Assembly: GCA_014529385.2 (NCBI GenBank)
Contig: CM043953.1
Coordinates: forward strand, 68,984,372 to 69,048,371
Direction of reading: 5' to 3'
Origin: Adiantum capillus-veneris
Lineage: Eukaryota > Streptophyta > Polypodiopsida > Polypodiales > Pteridaceae
Length of the DNA stretch: 64,000 nt
Part shown: in pieces, positions 1-10,395 of the stretch
How the letters are laid out: each line of letters starts with the position of its first letter
Position numbering within the stretch: the stretch's first letter is position 1
Notes under the pieces: generated by a model
Told to the model about the DNA's origin: nothing
The model's input: only the letters and a program-made list of their open reading frames with translations
The model's database searches: none
Translations under genes and position numbers: made by a program

Positions 1-1499
1 CTATAAGGTGATGATAAAAAGCATAGGGCGGGAGATTTCTAGCCAAGCGAACTCAAGTACAAGTTTAGGTTTGAAAAACGAGGGCAAAAGCCTCTCGATT
101 GTCTGCACGCGCGCGGACGACCAGGAGGCTCATACGCCGTGTTTTTGCCCACCCTTTCTGTTGCTCACCTTAAGGGCCGCATCCCAACTACAATAAGCGA
201 AGTGAACATTTCTCACAACAAGAGCCCCCTAGTAATCTGCGTGCACGCGGATGACCAAAGAACTTTTGTGCCCCTTTTTTCTTACTAGAGAGAAGATGTT
301 GTTGACGTTGCCAAGCAATTTACGTCGCATTATGAGATGAGCCAAGATTGTAGATCTCCCCATGCTAGAGGTCATGATTGGAAAGATTGAGGGGGCCAAG
401 AGCCCGTTCATCATCCACGTGCAAGCTAACTTGGATAACATTTTTCGGAGCTTTTATTGTAAAAACACTTATTTTTTATGAATCGGGAATGTTGTAACTC
501 ACATGGATGATGAGCGGGCTCTTGGCCCCTTCAATCTTTCCAATCATGACCTCTAGCTGGGGAGAATTTACTTTTGAAGCTCTCAAACATGTGCAGGCTG
601 ACGATGGACGGTCTCTTCGCTCTTTTCCTTTCAAAAGTGAGCTCCAAAATAAGAAAAATTTCCATTCAAGGTTCTTAGACATAAATAATATGCTATTGAG
701 ACTAGTGGAGCATGCGCAAAAGGCCATTTATTTTTTCAAATTGATTGCTCCTACTTACATTTATGTTGTAGTTTTTGACTTCAACATTGAGAAGAAGCAC
801 TTAACTGCTCCAAAAATTCACATACTCCCTTATAATGCTCCTAAGACTCCTAATCTGGCTCAAAATAGGAGTACTCTACAGAGACACCTTGTGCTCACTT
901 GGTGTTCACGTTGCTAGGACTCTTGCCCTTGGACACTCAAGTGCATCCTTCTCCTGGGGTGGTTCACTTGAGGAGGACCTTCCTAGCTCTCTGCTACGAT
1001 TTCTCTCCATCATTCCTAGCACATGGTGCATCAATTAGGTGGCCATGGTGATGCCTACGTGTGGCTCTGGCCCGATGGTAGGCGGCCTTTAACCGATCAT
1101 GTTTCGTGGCTAAATTTTGGAAGTGATAAGCACCTCATGTATGAGCCCTCTAATGAATTAAAAAAAAAGAGCACCTTCAACCAAATCAATTTTTATTCAT
1201 CATTGCAGATATACCAAGGCTTGATATAGATTATATACTATTGAATCAAGCATTGACCCTACAAATTTTAACCAATTGGAATATTGTCTTGTTTAAGTTA
1301 TACTTTGTTAGCACCTTTGATAGTGTATGTATTAGGAAATTTTCACCATGTCATATGTCTCTGCTAAACACCTTGCCAATTATGACTTTGTGTTGCATCT
1401 TGACTAGAATAAAAAAATAGTTTCCACACAAAGGGTTGATTTGTTGATCTTTAAATCAGAGATGGTGTGCCATGTCGAGAGAAAAAATGCTTGATATTT
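1..1499. other. No gene recognised
   Basis: I see no coding region I can support here. Short open frames are present on both strands, but none shows a known domain or a convincing start. The only structure is the inverted repeat at 365-557, listed separately. The right end may hold decayed remains of the copia element that begins near 1500 on the minus strand, but I could not align them to a domain. Confidence 0.5.
365..557. repeat. Inverted repeat with arms of about 55 bp
   Basis: The stretch 365-420 reappears as its reverse complement at about 502-556, with only a few mismatches; both arms contain the core TCAATCTTTCCAATCATGAC on one strand. The arms are separated by about 80 bp, so a transcript could fold into a long hairpin. 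The arms also encode similar peptides on opposite strands, which suggests an inverted duplication of one source sequence rather than chance. The identity of that source is unknown. Confidence 0.75.
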
Positions 1500-1559
1500 G
1501 AAAAAAAAATTAAGAGCTTGCACTAGGTCCAATTCCATCGGGTAAGCTAAAATTTGTTT

Positions 1560-2478
1560 GTGGAAGTTTAGATTGCCCTAAATGTTTCCTTTTTGAGTTA
1601 TGTTTTTGATGGCATGGCTGTTTCGAGGTGTATAAGGCACTATACATTAGTGTTTTATCCCACGACTAGCCAGAAATACATTAATTCATGAGACATATAC
1701 TCCCCCCCTCGATCAAAACGGAGGGTGCGAACTTCGTTTTAAGCGGAAATACCCATGCATGCCTGGAGTAATCACCAATGAAAGTCACGAAGTAAAGGTG
1801 ATTGTTCAAGGACGGAGTTTGCATGGGCCCACAAATATCACTGTGCACAAGCTGCAACCTACATGTGGCCCGAACTGAACCATCCTTTGGAAACTTAGAA
1901 CGTTGCATCTTACCCAAAATACAGCCTTCACAAACATGTTTGACAGGTGCTTCAAGAGGCGGCAAAGAAGCAACCATATCAGATTTTTGCAAATGCAACA
2001 AACTGGCAAAATTTAGATGACCAAAACGTGCATGCCAAAGTTTTGCATCTGAAATAGCCCTTGAATCTGCAATAGCATTTGCAAAATTTTTTCCACACTT
2101 GTCATACAAAGTGAGCTTATACAGCCCACGGCACAAAAGGCCAAATGCAACAATTTCATCACCAAAACTGAGATCGTGAACTATACATATGTCATCCACA
2201 AATTTGACTACATGTCCAAGTCTAGTAAGTGCGGATACAGACAAGAGATTCTTCTTGATCCCACGTACATAAAGTGCATCAACAAGTGTGAAGGAACTGC
2301 CATTTGCAGCAGTAAGCACAATCTTTCCAACTCCCTGAACCGGATAAGAGGCATTGTTGGCACAAGTGACTGAATTCCCATGAGGGACAGACTCGAGAGA
2401 GGTAAACAATTCACGATGTGAGGTAATCTGCGTAGCACCACTATCGAAATACCACACATGTTGAGGCAAGCTTTTCCA
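1560..2478 (-). pseudogene. Copia A protease and integrase fragment
   Basis: Reading leftwards, the frame opens with a retropepsin active site (WYFDSGAT) and continues with conserved protease strands, then a GAG-pre-integrase region with LWHARFGHLN and the paired cysteines CEGCILGKM. The integrase core begins with LVHSDICGPM and SRHAWVFPLKTKF. A frameshift near 1720 then moves the reading to another frame, where FDRGGEYMSHE supplies the second catalytic Asp, and VPYTPRNS marks the region near the catalytic Glu. Stops follow and RT is absent. The upstream end was joined to the gag at 4363-5418 before the solo LTR inserted; removing one 4-bp duplication restores a continuous frame. Now non-functional. 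Confidence 0.88.
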
Positions 2479-2482
2479 TGCA

Positions 2483-4362
2483 TGGGAACCCCCCCATATA
2501 TCTTTGCCCTTTTACCAAAATATTTCCTATTACATAAGTTACTTTTGATTTTTCTTCCCTTTTTCACAAAAGTTTTAGCCTTTATTAAATAAATAAGATT
2601 TATGCTAATCAATCACGATGTAGCATAAATAAGTAAGCTTTCTTTGTTGATCTCTCTTTTGACCTTAAATATTAAATATATATATTCTAAATTACATTAT
2701 ATAGTTTAGTATTTTCTAATATATTTTTCATGTATATATATTATTCCACCCTACCAAATATTTTATTCACTAGTTTTCATTTTCAAACCTCAACCCCACT
2801 TTCAAATTTCAATAATACCTCCATCTAGATGATTGCCAATCTTTTCAAAACTCTAGGTCATGTTTTCATACACATGAAGGAGCTTACACTTGAAGGCAAG
2901 AGAGAAGTCCACTCAAAGGGGACCACCAAAAGACCTTTGCAGCCACAAATAATACATTATTTGGCTGAATTTTTTAAGTAGAGAAGAACCCCGAATCTGA
3001 AGGAGCGTTCAACATGAAAGATGTAGCTCCTGATCTCAACTTTTAGCTCAAATTTTTTCAGAATTTTTGGAGTTATGAACACGAAGATATGATTTTTGTA
3101 GTGGACCCCAGTTTTCTCGTGTAATGGTGACACAGGCCATCCCCAATTTTCTTCCCTCTAGAATGGCTATGGTTCTACAAGTCTTCAAGCATGATTACAA
3201 GAGACAAGGCTCTTTTAATGAGGTCTTGGCAAGTCTAGAGTGATTCTATCACCAATTTTGGAAGATCCATCCTCATCAACAACTATCCACCTTTGACAAT
3301 CTCTCTTGTAAATTTCTTACCTCTCTCTTCTCTCCCTAATAAGCTTATGTCTAGCCAAAGCTAGACTATTGTAAATATCTCCTATCCTCTACATCCTACC
3401 CACATTCTCTCATCTTCTCTCTCTATTGACTCTAGTATTTTAAATAATAGGAGACAAGATGGGAGCCACAGTCACATGCACCCCATTTTCCTAGTCACCA
3501 AAGTGGGACACTCACCTCAAATAGAAATATTGCTAAATCCTCCCCTCCTTCCCTATATAAAGAGGCCATGAGAGCTCAAAAACACGCACGCACACACACA
3601 CACACACACACACACCTATCCATACACACTCTTGTGCTACATGCTTGTAGCATGAACCCTAATCACATAATCACAACACCATCATCATCACCATCACCAT
3701 GCACAAAAGATGAGCACCACACCTCCACACCACTTGTAATTAAGTGTTGAAGGCACAATTTCAAGAAGAAGAAGGGTGGACACACTCATGATATTCCTCG
3801 CCATCAACTCCCATCTCTCCATTATGCCTCCTACGATCTTGTCCCCTTCTCATTTTCCTGCCATACGCTACCTATTGTATTCATCTTTTGCAAGCAATCA
3901 ACACACTCCATCTTGGTGCCATACTTTGTGTCGCTTTGGATACATCTCATTGTGAGTATGGTATATGCTTGTTCCTTGCCTTTTTTTCTGCTTATGTAAA
4001 GGTGTGTGGATTCGCCACCATACACACACACACACCCTCTCTCTCCCTCTCATATTCCTATCTTCTTGCTACTTCCATCTTGAGGTGTGCGGATTCGCCA
4101 CCTCTTGTATGATAAGTGAGCATACTCGCAAGTTTCCCCTACCTCATTATCTTCCTTACTAACATGCACGAGTAGCAAGCCCATTCTCACTCATTCACCA
4201 CTCCTCTCACCTTATTCTCCGACCACCATATTCCACATTTGGGTATGGATCTTGAAATTGTTTTCCATGGCATGCTTCATTGTGTATAGTCTTGGTGTAG
4301 AGGCCACCGGGTCTATTTTTCACTTCCGCCTCTCAATGTGAATCTGTAGCAACTGACAAGCA
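2483..4362 (+). mobile_element. Solo LTR, Tat-like family, 4-bp TSD
   Basis: The insert begins TGGGAACCCC and ends ACTGACAAGCA, so it has TG...CA ends, and it is flanked by the direct duplication TGCA (2479-2482 and 4363-4366). Removing it plus one duplication joins the copia gag and protease frames. It has no internal coding region, so it is a solo LTR left by recombination between two LTRs. It shares landmarks with the LTRs of element G (44838-54071): a CCCTATATAAAGAGG promoter core, CA-rich tracts after it, and repeated GTGTG-GGATTCGCCACC motifs (4001-4019, 4084-4102). Overall similarity is patchy, so it is a related family rather than the same one. Confidence 0.85.
3554..3560 (+). promoter_or_regulatory. 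TATA box of the solo LTR
   Basis: TATATAA sits in CCCTATATAAAGAGG, the same setting as the TATA box in both LTRs of element G. A CA tract (about 3588-3615) follows about 35 bp downstream. It would drive plus-strand transcription out of the LTR towards 4362. Confidence 0.7.
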
Positions 4363-5418
4363 TGCATCATGGACTGCAGGATTGTAAGTGCACTCTGCGC
4401 TAAAAGCCCATTCTGCATCAACATCAGCAACACAGCCTCCTTTCACAAAAGACTCAACAATGGCTGCATTTGTAGTGGAACCAGCATTTGCAGTGGAACC
4501 ACCCTCTTTCTTCTTAGCCTCTTTGGCCTTCAACTTAGGACACGACTTGATCAAGTGATCATTATCTTTACAATAACGGCAATGCATCTTCTTTTTGCCC
4601 TTATCACCAGAATTTCCAGACGAATTGTTGCCAGAAGAAGCATTAGGAACAGAAGTTTTTCCACTCGCAGCAGAACCATAAGAAGTGGCCGCATTGCTGT
4701 TACCACCCTTTCTTTGAGAAGCAATAAAAGCCCGTTCAACTGCACGCTGCCTAGTTTTGTTTTTTTTGGAAAGTGATTCTTGCAACAGCAATGTGCATAA
4801 TGCATCAAACTTGACAACTTCAGGATTTCTTTGGGTCATCAGTCTCCAAGTACTAACAAAGGTTTGGTAGGAATCTGCTAAGGCATCAAGAACAGTCTTC
4901 ACAAGGGAACTGTCTGAAATGACTTCACTTGCAGAAATAAGTTGCTCATTGATATACTTGACACTAGCAAGGAAAGTGTCCATATCATCTTCCTCATGCA
5001 TAATCTTCGACTCCAGCTCTTTACGCAACAAAGCAGTTTTATCCTCATTGAGACTTGCATAAAGACCAGCCAATATATCCCAAGCCTGTTTTGCAGATTT
5101 TGTTGAACGGATGTGAGGAACAATGGTGCGCTTCACAGAAAACACAATTAATGCACGAGCCTGCGCATCCTTTACATCCCAATGAGCTTGTTCTGCCGTA
5201 GGCAAAACAACTCTAATAGCAGCAATCCTTGCAGCAAGACCTGCAACATCCTCAACATCGCCTACATCCTCAAAACCAGGACGTACATCAATGCATTGCA
5301 CAATGTTCTAGACGCCCTTTGACACAAGAACATGTTGCACCCACATAGGGTAGTTGTCCACATCCAACCTGTCCTCAGCAGCAAACATCTTGAAGACATC
5401 TGTGTTGTTGTCAGCCAT
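4363..5418 (-). pseudogene. Copia A gag
   Basis: This is the nucleocapsid/capsid gene of copia element A. The likely start is the ATG at 5416-5418 (MADNNTDVFKMF), 348 nt downstream of the primer site. Codon 37 is a TAG stop (5308-5310), after which the same frame continues for over 300 residues, so one nonsense mutation breaks it. The body is the helical copia-type capsid, with the motif SAKQAWDILAGLYAS typical of that family. A CCHC zinc knuckle, CRYCKDNDHLIKSC, lies in the C-terminal third, after a Ser/Gly/Asn-rich stretch. The frame then runs into the solo LTR at 4362. Copia gag identity is clear; function is lost. Confidence 0.9.
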
Positions 5419-5765
5419 GGTAAATGCTGCACCTGATGTGAAAACTTCCCGAAAATAGGAGAAATGGAGCGGGAACAACACGTGCTATATAGCACAAACC
5501 GTAGGAGACTGTGAGGCACCTGTTATGCAAAAAATGGCATTGACAGAAATTCTGCACAAAATGACGAAATAGCCTATGCAGTACTGCCTGTAGTGGAAAC
5601 GGAGGTTGAAATGAGCCCGAATCAAAAATCTGAGCAGACTAAGCTCTACGAGCCCTCTCGAAATTTTTGTCGACCTGTGAATGCTTGCCAAAGCCACTGA
5701 AATCGGAGAAAGTGAGTAGGCATGTGCTGGAGCAGCTGGCGACTAAGCCCGGGAGGACGCAACCT

Positions 5766-5777
5766 GCTCTGATACCA
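5766..5777 (-). other. Primer-binding site, initiator Met tRNA type
   Basis: The minus strand reads TGGTATCAGAGC two bases after the LTR end (CCAACA). This is the standard plant copia/chromovirus primer site that pairs with the 3' end of initiator Met tRNA. It fixes the orientation of element A and the inner boundary of its LTR at 5780. Confidence 0.92.
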
Positions 5778-5779
5778 AT

Positions 5780-5993
5780 TGTTGGATTTAGGGTTGCAGA
5801 GAAACACACACAGCTTGGAGAAGACGAAGGAAGCTCAAGGCACACAATAGAGAGTGTGTTACTTAGTGTGCAATGGAAAGATAGATAGCCCTAGAGTGAT
5901 GGGCGTATATACAATGCTCGGGGGAAAAAACCTCCTAAAGAGGGAAAAAATGCCCCGGCGGTCCTAGTGTGTTCACACACATCACTACCACAT
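5780..5993 (-). repeat. 5' LTR of copia A
   Basis: The inner boundary is fixed by the primer site; on the plus strand the LTR opens TGTTGGATTT. The outer boundary near 5993 (ACTACCACA) is a guess based on a terminal CA, because no second LTR copy is present for comparison. A minus-strand TATATAC at about 5908-5914 is a plausible TATA box. A length of about 214 bp would be short but acceptable for a copia LTR. Confidence 0.6.
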
Positions 5994-7930
5994 GTATATG
6001 GTAACATACATAAGATGAAAATGGTACCAGATTTTGGTTTTAGGTCTCTGAAACAGTAGATATAGTGGAAATTTGAGATTGTGAGCTCCAAATTGATTCA
6101 AAATTGGCTAGTGGGCTCAACACATCATGTACTTTAGATGTATGATGGCAAAATATCAAATTTTCCCAATTTTGACCAGAAAGTAAATAATCACGATTAT
6201 TAACTTTTCTTCCAAAATTGACATTTTTTGGTACAAATTGGTTCTAAGCATTGTATAGACCTTGGGTATGAGATATGAGGTGATTTGGATCAAGAAATGT
6301 GGTCCATAACCAAGAATTTGGCTTGCAAAACTTCTTTGCATTTTTTGACAATTTTACAAGTAATGGGTGGTCATTTTGGCTCATACTTGATTTTTGGCAT
6401 GTAATAGGTGTGTACACATGATAGGTGAGATGAGGTGACAATTTCCAAGCAAAACTGATGCAAAAGTAAATAACCACGATTATTTACAACAATGACAAAA
6501 TCTGTTCAAAACCTATAAATTTTGACCTAGACATATTCCATACACCTAATACAAGTCCTAAATTGAATTTGGGCAGATTTGGTCATGCTCGCATCACTTT
6601 GTGCTTTGTCGACTCTGAAATCACCACTTTTTGTGATTTCAAATCCTATCAGATTTGGTCGAGCTGGCCGGCCGCTATGGTCAGTTTTAGGTTGTAGGTC
6701 TTCGTGCACTGCTCGATTTCTAGGGTTTTTTCTAGAGCTTTAGACTAGCTACCGGCCATACAAAATGGATCATTGTTGAGTAAAGAACTTATCCTGCATG
6801 TCTCGTGTGAGATGGTGCTAAAAATGGTCAACTGTGGGCTCCAGAAAAGTCGCGCGAAAGAGACCGAAATCTCTCTCTGCAAAGGCTCCAAGTGGAAATG
6901 AGGTTGTTTTAGCCTACCTTGGATATCTATACTCGGACTTCCCAAACCAAATTTCCCCAGATTCCCCCGTTAGTCTTACTAGGCCGTAAAATCTATGTTA
7001 GATTAAAAAATTTTCCTGATCGGATTCCTGTAGCTCATTCTGCAAGAATTTTGCAAAAGTAGGTCTGGATGCCTAATTTAAGCTTTTCGCTTCCATCTTT
7101 TGATTTTATTGAAAATTTTTGTGCTTCTTCGCCTTGTCTTTCTGATCACGAACGTGTCTTCCATTTTTCCATCTGAGCTTCCCTGCTATTTATTATTAAT
7201 TTTTGACCTGTTTATTTGAAAAATCAAAGAAAATAGCAAAATGCTCTAAAAAAGTAAAGTAAAAATCCAATAATTAAGAAAATCCCTTGAAAAACATAGC
7301 TTTATTTCTTTTTGTTGGATTTCTCTATTTTTAAGCCTCATTATCAATAAAAATGATTAAAAATATCCAAAAAGTGCTGTTTTTGATGATTTTCTGATAG
7401 TATATACACCATTTACACTCATCAGGACATTAACATCAAACATTAACAAAAAATCACATGTTAACGTCGAACTTTTTCCTCCCTCTTCAAACATTGGCCT
7501 TAATTACTTAGTACTTAGTACTTGGTGCCCTTCCACCCCTCCTAGATGGCGTACTCCGGGACGACTGTGTGCATGGGTTGAACAATTGTGTCTATGCATA
7601 GCCGTGATCGGCTCTACCATGATATAAAGATCAATGCAATTCAAGCCAATATGTTGTGCAAGAGCTGGGTCTTGAGTAATTAACTCAAGGGTTTCCGATG
7701 TCGAGGTTTGTTGTTGATGTCTTCAAAAGAGCAAGTCTTGTAACTTGTGTGCTCTCTGTTTGATTGTACCATCCGGATGCTTCAGCACACTGATTGCTTA
7801 AGCTTTTGGTAGCACTTTTGACTATTGTCGAGCTTTTTCTCGCCATTGGTAGCTTGGTCGGCTCGGTGCTGCATGGTGTGGTGGAGTCTTTTGAGACTTA
7901 ACTCACCATTGCTTGATTGGTTTTACGGTT
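5994..7930. other. Non-coding region with two palindromic repeats
   Basis: No supported ORF. Two palindromes of the AAGTAAATAATC type are centred near 6193 and 6476, 283 bp apart, the same motif and spacing found in the leader of gypsy element A (16633-18750). The stretch may be the 3' untranslated region or a decayed 3' LTR of that element, because its coding region ends at 7989 on the minus strand. I did not find a sequence matching the LTR at 18773-19640. 7080-7500 is very AT-rich. Confidence 0.5.
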
Positions 7931-7988
7931 TGTGGAGAAGATATGTGCTCATTTTTCTTCCCAACCATTTCCATGTTAGGTTCCTTGC

Positions 7989-8800
7989 TCAGAGATGCCC
8001 GTTTCTGAGTTTTAACCCTTGGAACCTTCTTTTGTTTTGTCGGTGAAGTTTTAGGCACCCAGATCTGAATAGGTTTATCCTTAAGTTGTGCTTTTGGTAC
8101 CCAAATTTGCCTGACTCCTTGCATGCTACATGTAGCTTTTGATTGTCGAGGGGATGGAGAAGATTGACTACTTCGTGGTTCGGTCTGTTGATAGCTTCTT
8201 TTCCATTCTTCTTGCTTGGTGCAATTAAAACAATGAGTTGCCCTCCTCTAGGTGATAACTTAAGTTGATTTGTATCCCATTCTGGTACTGCTTTGTATGT
8301 ACGCATCCAGGGAATTCCAAGAATCATCGTCTCGTTCATATGTTCATCTGGCAAGCATACAAACTGATGAGGACATGAACATCCATGTACTATCACGTGC
8401 AAGTTGACTACTCCCACTGTTGGAGTTGGGTTCTTGTTGCATCCTTTGATTTTCGCTATTCCTGCCGTCAATGCTTGACTTGTGGCCTTCTTGTATGTGG
8501 AATAACCGACTGTATTTACTCTAGCTCCTGTGTCAACCAAAGCATTGGTGCTATGATTGTTGACCTGTACTTTGATGTGCAGGTCCATTCCATCTAACCG
8601 GTCATCATCTGTTGAAACTGCGTCTTTAGGTAATTTCCATTGTCGATCATCTATTTCCAAAGTGTTGATGGGAATCGGTATCTATTGATTCTTGAGAGAA
8701 GCTTTCCGCTTGAGTACCCAAAGCCTAGCTTCCTCTTGGGCTTCATCGATAACCTGTTGTCGTTTGATCTTTCTTTGTGCATTTTTTCTAGAAAATAATT
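7989..8800 (-). pseudogene. Second retropepsin-like ORF, 3' of integrase
   Basis: A frame different from that of the integrase tail opens near 8800 with a basic helical segment (EAQEEARLWVLKRKASL), has one TAG at 8682-8684, then codes for an aspartic protease-like domain. The active-site motif is NALVDTGARVNTV, and the flap/second-half motif is MILGIPWM about 95 residues later, the two hallmarks of retropepsins. A Lys/Arg-rich tail follows to the stop at 7989. The element already has a normal protease (DSGAS) at 12763-13330, so this is a second one. Its role is unknown; it could process Gag, serve a structural purpose, or be a captured sequence. Domain assignment is by motif only. Confidence 0.72.
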
Positions 8801-8815
8801 GGTTAGTGGAAAATT

Positions 8816-10270
8816 TTATTTCTTTAAACGATATCCACTAATCCAATTAGCCATTGGTTCACCATCTAGCGTCGACAATTTTACTGCTCCACTTGGAGAT
8901 ACATCTTCAATGATAAATGGTCCGTTTCCCTTTTTCTTAAACTTGGGAATGTGTTGCCTAAGGGAATAGACTAAAACTAAGTCCCCTTTCTTGAAGATTT
9001 TTGTGATTAAGTGGGAATCAAAAGACTGTTTTTGTTTTCGTTTTTGTCATAGATATGAGCTACAGTAGTTAGCCTTTGCTCGTCTAGCTTTTCCAAATCT
9101 TCGAGTCTTTCTGAAAATTCATGTCTAGTCCACTCAAGATTATGCGCTATCCTTAATGGCAATAGAAATTCTATTGGCAGTATGGCATCAAGACCATAAA
9201 CAAGGTTAAAGGGTGTAGCATTTATAGCTGTTTTGAATGAAACTCGATAAGCCCATAGAGTAGCATGGAGATTCATTTCCCAGTCTGTCCTTCCTGAACT
9301 AACCACTTTAGTCAGCACCAAGCTAAGAATTTTATTCGTATGCTCAACTTGTCTGTTTTCTTGTGGGTGATAGAGAGCTGATTTGTTATGGATGACCATA
9401 AACTCATTAAGCAAATACTCTATTACCTAATTGAGGAAATGAGTTCCCTGATCACTGACAATCTCTATTGGCAGTCTATATCTCATGAATACATACTCAT
9501 ATAAGAATGTAGCAGTGGTTCTGGCATCATTCTTTTGAGTTGCTTTAGCCTCGGCCCCATGGGTCAAATAGTCCGTAGCTACAATGATATATTGAGCTCG
9601 GGTTCTATAAGTAGGTGGCTGTATTGGTCCAACAAAATCTATACCCCATTTTGCGAAAGCTCTAGCCCCCATCATTGGTTTTAATGGCATGCTAACTACT
9701 CTGTTGACATTTTTTGATCGTTGACAAGCATCACACCTTCGAACATATTCTTTGGCATCTGCAAAAAGTGTTGGCCACCATATGCCTGCCATCAAGATTG
9801 CTCTTGCGGTGGTCTCACTAGAAAAGTGACCTCCAGCTAATTTAGCATGTGCTTGTTCTATAATCGGAATATACTCGTTTTCATTTGCACAAAGACGCAA
9901 ATGTTGATGTTTACCTCTCCGATATAATTGGTTCCCAATAAGAGCATAGTCTCTTGCTTTAGTTTCAATTGCTCTTTGACGGCGTTTACTCATATCCTCA
10001 GGAAATGTTCGGATTGATAAGTAAGTAACCAGATAATTACTCCACTTAGGAACATGTGACATTTGAAACAATGTTACATGAGGAATGGGTGTCTGTTTTT
10101 GACATTGAGGACAATCCTTTACAAAAGATCGAACATCTCTCCTCATAGTCGGCCAAAATACTCCAAGTCTCAAGATTTGTTGCATAGTTTGGTCTTCCGC
10201 AAAGTGAAGTCCTACTATGGTAACATGTGCTTGACTTGGGTACTATTCTTTTTCTTCAAGATTAATGCAT
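8816..10270 (-). pseudogene. Gypsy A integrase with two HHCC zinc domains
   Basis: The first zinc domain (about 10093-10230) reads QAHVTIVGLHF then CPQCQKQ: His-X6-His and Cys-X2-Cys. A linker of roughly 90 residues follows, resembling the usual RNase H-integrase spacer. The second zinc domain (about 9717-9851) reads HAKLAGGHF then CDACQRS. Between the cysteine and histidine pairs both copies share a FWPT/WWPT core, so they look like duplicates. The catalytic core follows with WGIDFVGP, IVSDQG and a Glu in QVEHTNKIL. A stop lies between the second and third catalytic residues near 9424. The C-terminal part contains NGPFIIEDV and ends at TAA, 8816. No chromodomain is seen. Confidence 0.85.
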
Positions 10271-10395
10271 AACAGAAATATCGCATCCCGATTTCTTTTG
10301 TATAGCCTTCCAGCTAGTAATTGATACATTCGATTGCTCAATTAATCTGATCGTGATAGGAAGTGGTATTTGTGTATCCACTTGAGCTATTGTCA

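Larger units (their letters stand above)
1500..5993 (-). mobile_element. Ty1/copia element A, broken, 5' portion
   Basis: This is a minus-strand copia element read from right to left: LTR (5780-5993), Met-tRNA primer site (5766-5777), gag, protease, GAG-pre-integrase zinc region and a decayed integrase that fades out near 1560. RT and RNase H are not seen, and no second LTR is found, so the element is truncated. A 1,880-bp solo LTR of another family splits it between gag and protease. Domain order (integrase before any RT) together with the primer site supports copia. The left limit is approximate. Confidence 0.85.

Noticed and set aside
1681-1740. Purine run GAGGGGGGGAG read as a polypurine tract ending copia A
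   Set aside because: In another frame it codes for FDRGGEY, a conserved integrase motif, so it is coding sequence after a frameshift.
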